From positions 1-47,516 of the forward strand of contig CALUWM010000014.1 of assembly GCA_944324485.1 (NCBI GenBank): 47,516 bases of DNA, written 5' to 3'. Under the pieces are notes generated by a model. The model was not told where the DNA came from. It ran no database searches and saw only the letters and a list, made by a program, of their open reading frames with translations. A program made the translations under genes and the position numbers. Below, in pieces: positions 43,119 to 47,516 of this stretch (the stretch's first letter is position 1; every line of letters starts with the position of its first letter). Source of the DNA: Candidatus Gastranaerophilales bacterium (GTDB lineage Bacteria > Cyanobacteriota > Vampirovibrionia > Gastranaerophilales > Gastranaerophilaceae).

Positions 43119-45176
43119 CTAAAGTTTTTCAAAATCGCAAATAACTGTATATTTATTTTTTAGAAGATTTAACAATGCCAAACGATTATTTTTGATTTTT
43201 TCATCTTTGTCCATAACAAGAACTTTCTCAAAAAAGTCTGATGTAGGACAAATCAAAGACTCTAAAGATTTTATATATTCATCTAAATCCTCAGAGGAAG
43301 TACTATGTTTTTTTACAGCCTCATAAAGAGCCTTTTCTTCATCTAAAACAAATAAAGAACTATCAATATCAACTCTAATAACGTCTTTTAGAATTCTTGA
43401 AACTCTGTTTGCATTTTCTTTAATTTTATTAAAGTTTTCATCATTCTGATATTTTACTAAAATTTCTGCACGTTTTATAAAACCAACTAAATCACTTAAA
43501 GGATTTGTCTTTTCCAATGCAGAAATAATTTTTGAACTGTAATCTTTTTCATACATAACATTCAATCTTTGAATGAAAAATTCTTTTAGTTCGTCCATAA
43601 TCTGATCTTCAAGAGCAATAGAAAATTCATCAGATAACAAATCCAATGAATATCTGATAATCTCTTCAAGATCAATCTTCAAATTTTTCTCGATTATCGT
43701 CCTTAATATACCAATAGCAGCACGCCTTGCCCCAAGAGGGTCATTAGAGCCGGTAGGACGCTTTTTCTTTTTATCGCCTTGACTGGATACAAACAAAGCA
43801 CAGATGGTATCAACTTTATCTGCGATAGAAACTATCTGTCCTTCAATAGAAGATGGCAAATCAGAGTTTGCTCCCAATGGAAAATAATGTTCGCATATTC
43901 CTTTTGCTATATTTGATTTTTCGCCATCCTTCAGAGCATAATTTTCGCCTATAAAACCTTGAAGTTCTGTAAATTCAAAAACAAGACTTGTCGAAAGGTC
44001 GCATTTTGCAAGCTTTGCACAGCGTAAAACATCATCTTTTTGTTGAATATTCAACAATTCACAAATTTTATCAGACAATTTTAACATTCTTTGAGTTTTA
44101 TCAAACAATGTTCCTAAGCCCTTTTGAAAAGTCATTCCCTTTAATTTATCAAATTTATCAATTAATTTTGTTTTTGTATCTTCATTATAGAAAAATATAC
44201 CATCTTCAAGACGAGCAGTAATAACTCTTTGATTTCCTGCTTTAATGTTAGAAAATTCATCTCCAACATAATTCGCCATGGTTATAAATTTATTCGATAA
44301 ACTGCTATCAAGGTTCCATAACGGAAAATACCTCTGATGACAAGACATAACAGTTGTTGTGACTATTGCGGGTATTTCAAGATATTTTTTATCGAACTCA
44401 CACATAACAGGAATAGGCCACTCTGTAATATAAGTAACTTCTTCCAATAAATCAAGCATATCATCGAAATTAATTTTAAGATTTTCTTTTAATGCACATT
44501 TTGTGGCACTTTCAATAATAATATTTTTTCTTTCTTCCTGATCGACAATGACATTTGATTTTCTCATTAATTCAACATAATTCTTAGGTTTATCAATAGT
44601 TATTTCTCTATTTAAAGAAAATCTGTGTCCTTGGGTTTTATTTGTGGCTTTTTTGTCTATAACCGTTAAATCAACCACTTCACCGTCTAAAAGAGCGACA
44701 ATATTTTCTATGGGACGTGAAAATTTTTCATCAAAATTCTTCCAACGCATAAAATGGGAACCTTGAAGCTTTAAGATTATACTTTCCACATTATTTTTTA
44801 AAATTTCAATAGCTGAATTTCCTTTAATTTCAACTTTTGCCCAAATATAATTATCCTTTTCATATAAAGCCGGAACATCCACCCCATTTTTTTTAGCAAA
44901 GCCGAGCGCAGCAGGAGAAAAATCTCCATTTGCATCTTTTGCAATAGTTAAAATAGGTCCTCTTAAATCTTTTTGAATATTATCTTGGCTAACAGCCAAA
45001 GAACTCACAATAACAGCCAAACGCCTTGGTGTGCCATAAACTGTGATTTTATCATAGTCAAGTGCATTATCTTTAAAAAGTTTTTCAAAAGAGTTTTTAA
45101 GTTGTTCTATTGCAGAAGGAATAAACTTATAGGGCAGCTCTTCAACCTGTATTTCCAATAAAAAATCTTTCTTCAT
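43119..45176 (-). CDS. glyS: Glycyl-tRNA synthetase beta subunit
   Basis: A 685-residue protein. It begins MKKDFLLEIQVEELPYKFIP, the GlyS N-terminal signature, followed by YGTPRRLAVIVSSL, FMRWKNFDEKFSRPIENIVAL and YITEWPIPVMCEFDKKYLEIP. The central HD-like region includes LARAAIGILRTIIE-type helices (DPLGARRAAIGILRTI). The C-terminal part is anticodon-binding. The alpha subunit glyQ is not in the window. First gene of glyS-GT4-nusB-ftsY-comEC; no Shine-Dalgarno is seen, and TACAAT lies 8 nt before the ATG. Confidence 0.97.
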   Translation of the reverse strand: MKKDFLLEIQVEELPYKFIPSAIEQLKNSFEKLFKDNALDYDKITVYGTPRRLAVIVSSLAVSQDNIQKDLRGPILTIAKDANGDFSPAALGFAKKNGVDVPALYEKDNYIWAKVEIKGNSAIEILKNNVESIILKLQGSHFMRWKNFDEKFSRPIENIVALLDGEVVDLTVIDKKATNKTQGHRFSLNREITIDKPKNYVELMRKSNVIVDQEERKNIIIESATKCALKENLKINFDDMLDLLEEVTYITEWPIPVMCEFDKKYLEIPAIVTTTVMSCHQRYFPLWNLDSSLSNKFITMANYVGDEFSNIKAGNQRVITARLEDGIFFYNEDTKTKLIDKFDKLKGMTFQKGLGTLFDKTQRMLKLSDKICELLNIQQKDDVLRCAKLAKCDLSTSLVFEFTELQGFIGENYALKDGEKSNIAKGICEHYFPLGANSDLPSSIEGQIVSIADKVDTICALFVSSQGDKKKKRPTGSNDPLGARRAAIGILRTIIEKNLKIDLEEIIRYSLDLLSDEFSIALEDQIMDELKEFFIQRLNVMYEKDYSSKIISALEKTNPLSDLVGFIKRAEILVKYQNDENFNKIKENANRVSRILKDVIRVDIDSSLFVLDEEKALYEAVKKHSTSSEDLDEYIKSLESLICPTSDFFEKVLVMDKDEKIKNNRLALLNLLKNKYTVICDFEKL

Positions 45177-45335
45177 AATTCAAAATTGTAGTATAAAAAA
45201 ACTCAAAACGGAATATAATTTTAATTTTTATTATTAAGAAAATGCAACAAATTATAAAAAATAGCTTAATTTTTTTTGAAAATTATTCTTATGTGTGTCA
45301 AATTATAAATAAAAGAGTTATTGGTTTTAAGATAA

Positions 45336-46940
45336 ATGTTGGACGTAGATATTATTGAAATAAATGACGAACAAGCGCATGATGCCAAGCTTTTAGCAAG
45401 CTCCTTATCGACTGCTCAAACAAGAAAAAGGGGCATGATTGAAATGCTTGGAATTTCTTGTGCAATAAGTTACTTACATGCCAGAAAATTCAGAATTGAC
45501 ACCAGAAGAAGCGTCTATAAAATACCTCTTCTATTTGAAGAATTTAAACTAAGCGATATATACTACGGCAACTGGCGAATTGATGTTATAACTCTATATA
45601 AAGAAAAAACTATTAAGATACCAAAAGTCCATGTTGATATGGATATTATGCCTAATTTTTATTTTGTTGTTCAAATCGGCGCCAAAATAAAAGAAGCCAA
45701 GATGATTGGCTTTATTGATGCCAAAAACATTTCGGCATGCTCACATGATTCAAAATTCTATTATCCAACTTTGGATATGATTTTTGATATTAAAAAATTC
45801 GCAACACTAACAAAACACTCTATTGCAACAAAAACATTACTTGGAAAACATGTTGATTGTATGGGACTGTTTTTAAAATTTATAGACAATGACTTATCTT
45901 CAGTATATAAAAGGCAACTAATTCAACATTTAATGAACTGCGACTCTTGCAGAGCACGTTTTATTGATGCAATTGAATTTGAAAAACTTGCAAACAACAT
46001 AAAATTTTATCCTAATTTATTAAGAAAAAATGAACAAAAAATTCCTGCAATGGCGGTATCTACTTCATTTGAAAAACAAAATAATTTCAAATCTTTTGAA
46101 GAAGGCTTAAATAGCGTCATTATTGAAGAACAACCAACAAATAATCTATCTGAAAGTTTTATAAATGTAGGACCTGAATACGAAACAAATACTATAAAAA
46201 ATACGCCAAAAACAGTTCAAATGTTTGATTTAATAGATAAAAATGATAAAAAACAAGCAAGTAAAAAAGTAATTGATGCTATTTTTGATGAAATACCAAA
46301 AGTCGAACTTCCGCCTATTAAAACAATAATCAGTGCCAAAAATAAACGCACATTAATGATTGCTGTTGTAATTTTCTTTATTTTAAGTAGTTTTGCATTA
46401 ATCTCGATAAAGGGAACTTCGGAAATCATTGAAGAAAATAAAGAAATGGCTTCTTTTGAAGAACCCTTTGAAGATTTAAACGAAAGCTATCCGGAAAGTT
46501 ATGATTTTCCGACAGGAGAAGCAAAATTAATACCAAAAGAAGAAAACTTGGAAAATTTCTCAATCAGACAACCGGCACCAAGTCAACCCGCCTACGCTCC
46601 AACAATAACAAGAATAGCTTGGGAAGCACCGGAAAGCATTACAAAAAAAGATGCTTATAAAAAATATCTCCAACTTACAGGTAAAAACATAAAATTAAAT
46701 CTGCAAAACGAACTTTTACTTGTTAATGATATTCCGGTAAACAAAAGCGTAAAAGCAGACATTAAAATAGCTTCCAATGGAGATATTGATTCAATTAAAA
46801 TAACCACATCATCAGGTTCTCAATTAATTGATGCTTCAGTTAAAAAAGTTATTACAGATACTCTTACATATATGAAACCCCCAAGCCATGGGATTATATC
46901 AAGACCAATTAACATAACATTAACAGCTGAAATGAACTAA
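45336..46940 (+). CDS. Membrane protein with DUF1822-like domain, anti-sigma-type zinc motif and TonB-like C-terminus
   Basis: A 534-residue protein. Residues 1-135 resemble the cyanobacterial DUF1822 family (KVHVDMDIMPNFYFVVQIGA, AKMIGFIDA). Residues 198-205 are HLMNCDSC, the HxxxCxxC of zf-HC2 anti-sigma zinc domains. Residues 339-359 form one transmembrane helix (TLMIAVVIFFILSSFALISI), and an acidic, Pro-rich linker follows. The final 75 residues resemble a TonB C-terminal domain (VKADIKIASNGDIDSIKITT, ending NITLTAEMN). The layout suggests a cytoplasmic sensor half and a periplasmic TonB-like half. No sigma factor gene is adjacent. The start has no Shine-Dalgarno. Function is unknown; domain calls are by eye. 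Confidence 0.62.
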   Translation: MLDVDIIEINDEQAHDAKLLASSLSTAQTRKRGMIEMLGISCAISYLHARKFRIDTRRSVYKIPLLFEEFKLSDIYYGNWRIDVITLYKEKTIKIPKVHVDMDIMPNFYFVVQIGAKIKEAKMIGFIDAKNISACSHDSKFYYPTLDMIFDIKKFATLTKHSIATKTLLGKHVDCMGLFLKFIDNDLSSVYKRQLIQHLMNCDSCRARFIDAIEFEKLANNIKFYPNLLRKNEQKIPAMAVSTSFEKQNNFKSFEEGLNSVIIEEQPTNNLSESFINVGPEYETNTIKNTPKTVQMFDLIDKNDKKQASKKVIDAIFDEIPKVELPPIKTIISAKNKRTLMIAVVIFFILSSFALISIKGTSEIIEENKEMASFEEPFEDLNESYPESYDFPTGEAKLIPKEENLENFSIRQPAPSQPAYAPTITRIAWEAPESITKKDAYKKYLQLTGKNIKLNLQNELLLVNDIPVNKSVKADIKIASNGDIDSIKITTSSGSQLIDASVKKVITDTLTYMKPPSHGIISRPINITLTAEMN

Positions 46941-46953
46941 TTTAAAGCCTCGC

Positions 46954-46982
46954 TTGCAAAACACTTTTAAAAAAAGTATAAT
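46954..46982 (+). promoter_or_regulatory. Promoter of dapL
   Basis: TTGCAA (46954-46959), a 17-nt spacer and TATAAT (46977-46982). It is the cleanest promoter in the window. The predicted start lies near 46989-46990, at an ATG that opens a four-codon frame (ATGAAAGTGGGGTAA) just before dapL. Confidence 0.75.
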
Positions 46983-47005
46983 TCCAATAATGAAAGTGGG
47001 GTAAA

Positions 47006-47516
47006 ATGAAAATTAATGAAAATTACAAAAAATTAGCAGAAAGCTACCTTTTCTCAACCATAGCAAAGAAAGTTAATGAATACTCAAAGAATAACCCCGA
47101 CAAAAAAATTATAAAGCTTGGTATAGGAGATGTTACAAAACCTTTATGCAAAAGCGTAGTTGAAGCAATGCAAAAAGCCGTGGCTGAAATGGGTACTCAA
47201 GAAGGTTTTAGAGGTTATGGACCCGAACAAGGATATGACTTTTTAAAAGAAAAAATCCAAAAATATTATGAAAAAATAAATGTCAAACTTAAACTTGACG
47301 AAATATTTATCTCCGATGGAGCAAAATCAGACCTAGGAAATATCTTAGATTTATTTTCTGAAGATAATACTGTTTTAATACCTGATCCTGTTTATCCTGT
47401 ATATGTTGATACAAATACAATGCAAAACAGAAAAATTGTTTTTTTAGAAGCAAATCAAGATAACAATTTTCTTCCCATGCCAAAAGATAATATAAAGGCT
47501 GATATTGTTTATTTGT
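47006..47516 (+). CDS. dapL: LL-diaminopimelate aminotransferase (5' part)
   Basis: 170 codons are in the window; the gene runs off the right edge. It starts MKINENYKKLAESYLFSTIA and has the DapL signatures IIKLGIGDVTKPLC, GFRGYGPEQGYDFLKEKI, FISDGAKSDLGN and VLIPDPVYPVYVDTNT. This fold type I PLP enzyme makes LL-diaminopimelate directly from tetrahydrodipicolinate, the short route for lysine and peptidoglycan found in plants, cyanobacteria, chlamydiae and some others. The SD is GGGG at 46998-47001; the ATG at 46990 opens a frame that stops after four codons. The assignment is firm although the active-site lysine is beyond the edge. Confidence 0.95.
   Translation, partial: MKINENYKKLAESYLFSTIAKKVNEYSKNNPDKKIIKLGIGDVTKPLCKSVVEAMQKAVAEMGTQEGFRGYGPEQGYDFLKEKIQKYYEKINVKLKLDEIFISDGAKSDLGNILDLFSEDNTVLIPDPVYPVYVDTNTMQNRKIVFLEANQDNNFLPMPKDNIKADIVYL

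Overview
The window looks like a chromosomal segment of a low-GC, anaerobic, Gram-negative-type bacterium on a non-photosynthetic branch related to Cyanobacteria. My best guess is the gut Melainabacteria/Vampirovibrionia (Gastranaerophilales). The pointers are: pyruvate formate-lyase fermentation, an LL-diaminopimelate aminotransferase (dapL), sepF paired with a YggS-family gene, a long cyanobacterial-style NusB, a DUF1822-like domain otherwise typical of cyanobacteria, a TolC-type outer-membrane protein and a flagellin. This placement is inference from gene content; no rRNA is present. The standard code applies (TGA is a stop, for example at the der/plsY and helicase/HNH overlaps).

Layout. 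1-2191 (minus): a pyruvate formate-lyase whose body and glycyl-radical domain are separate genes with a terminator-like hairpin between them. 2340-4817 (plus): a TolC-family protein and a DegT aminotransferase, each preceded by the same 29-bp repeat. 4879-8524 (minus): a membrane thioredoxin, then a tatD / 85-aa protein / tlyA / SEC-C protein operon. 8676-8855: a 59-aa protein. 8973-10900 (plus): der-plsY. 10921-14314 (minus): a secreted NTF2-like protein and uvrA. 14452-14721: rpsO. 14871-15737 (minus): flagellin with a sigma-28-like promoter. 15933-17971 (plus): rsmE and a CCA-adding enzyme. 18040-21760 (minus): four lineage-specific proteins, one a membrane protein with an internal duplication. 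21981-22174: tRNA-Lys(CTT) and tRNA-Arg(CCT), neither encoding CCA. 22328-29413 (plus): a tightly coupled Ski2-like helicase followed by two paralogous HNH/coiled-coil proteins. This is the best candidate for an undescribed system. 29526-29856: two tiny proteins. 29905-33697 (minus): grpE-dnaJ-beta-propeller-O-methyltransferase. 33864-35014 (minus): yggS-sepF. 35273-37826 (plus): a dCMP deaminase family gene, a vWA protein, a family 2 glycosyltransferase and a YhcH-family protein. 37816-45176 (minus): glyS-GT4-nusB-ftsY-comEC. 45336-47516 (plus): a zinc-finger/TonB-C membrane protein and the start of dapL.

Most genes are housekeeping (translation, ribosome assembly, repair, chaperones, division, envelope). 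Two recurring themes stand out. First, several genes that begin a transcription unit lack a Shine-Dalgarno sequence and carry a TATAAT-like box 5-6 nt before ATG, suggesting leaderless mRNAs. Second, many lineage-specific proteins share a short N-terminal Phe-Lys-Gly-like motif. No stretch longer than about 300 bases is free of genes. No rRNA, CRISPR array, insertion sequence or prophage was seen.
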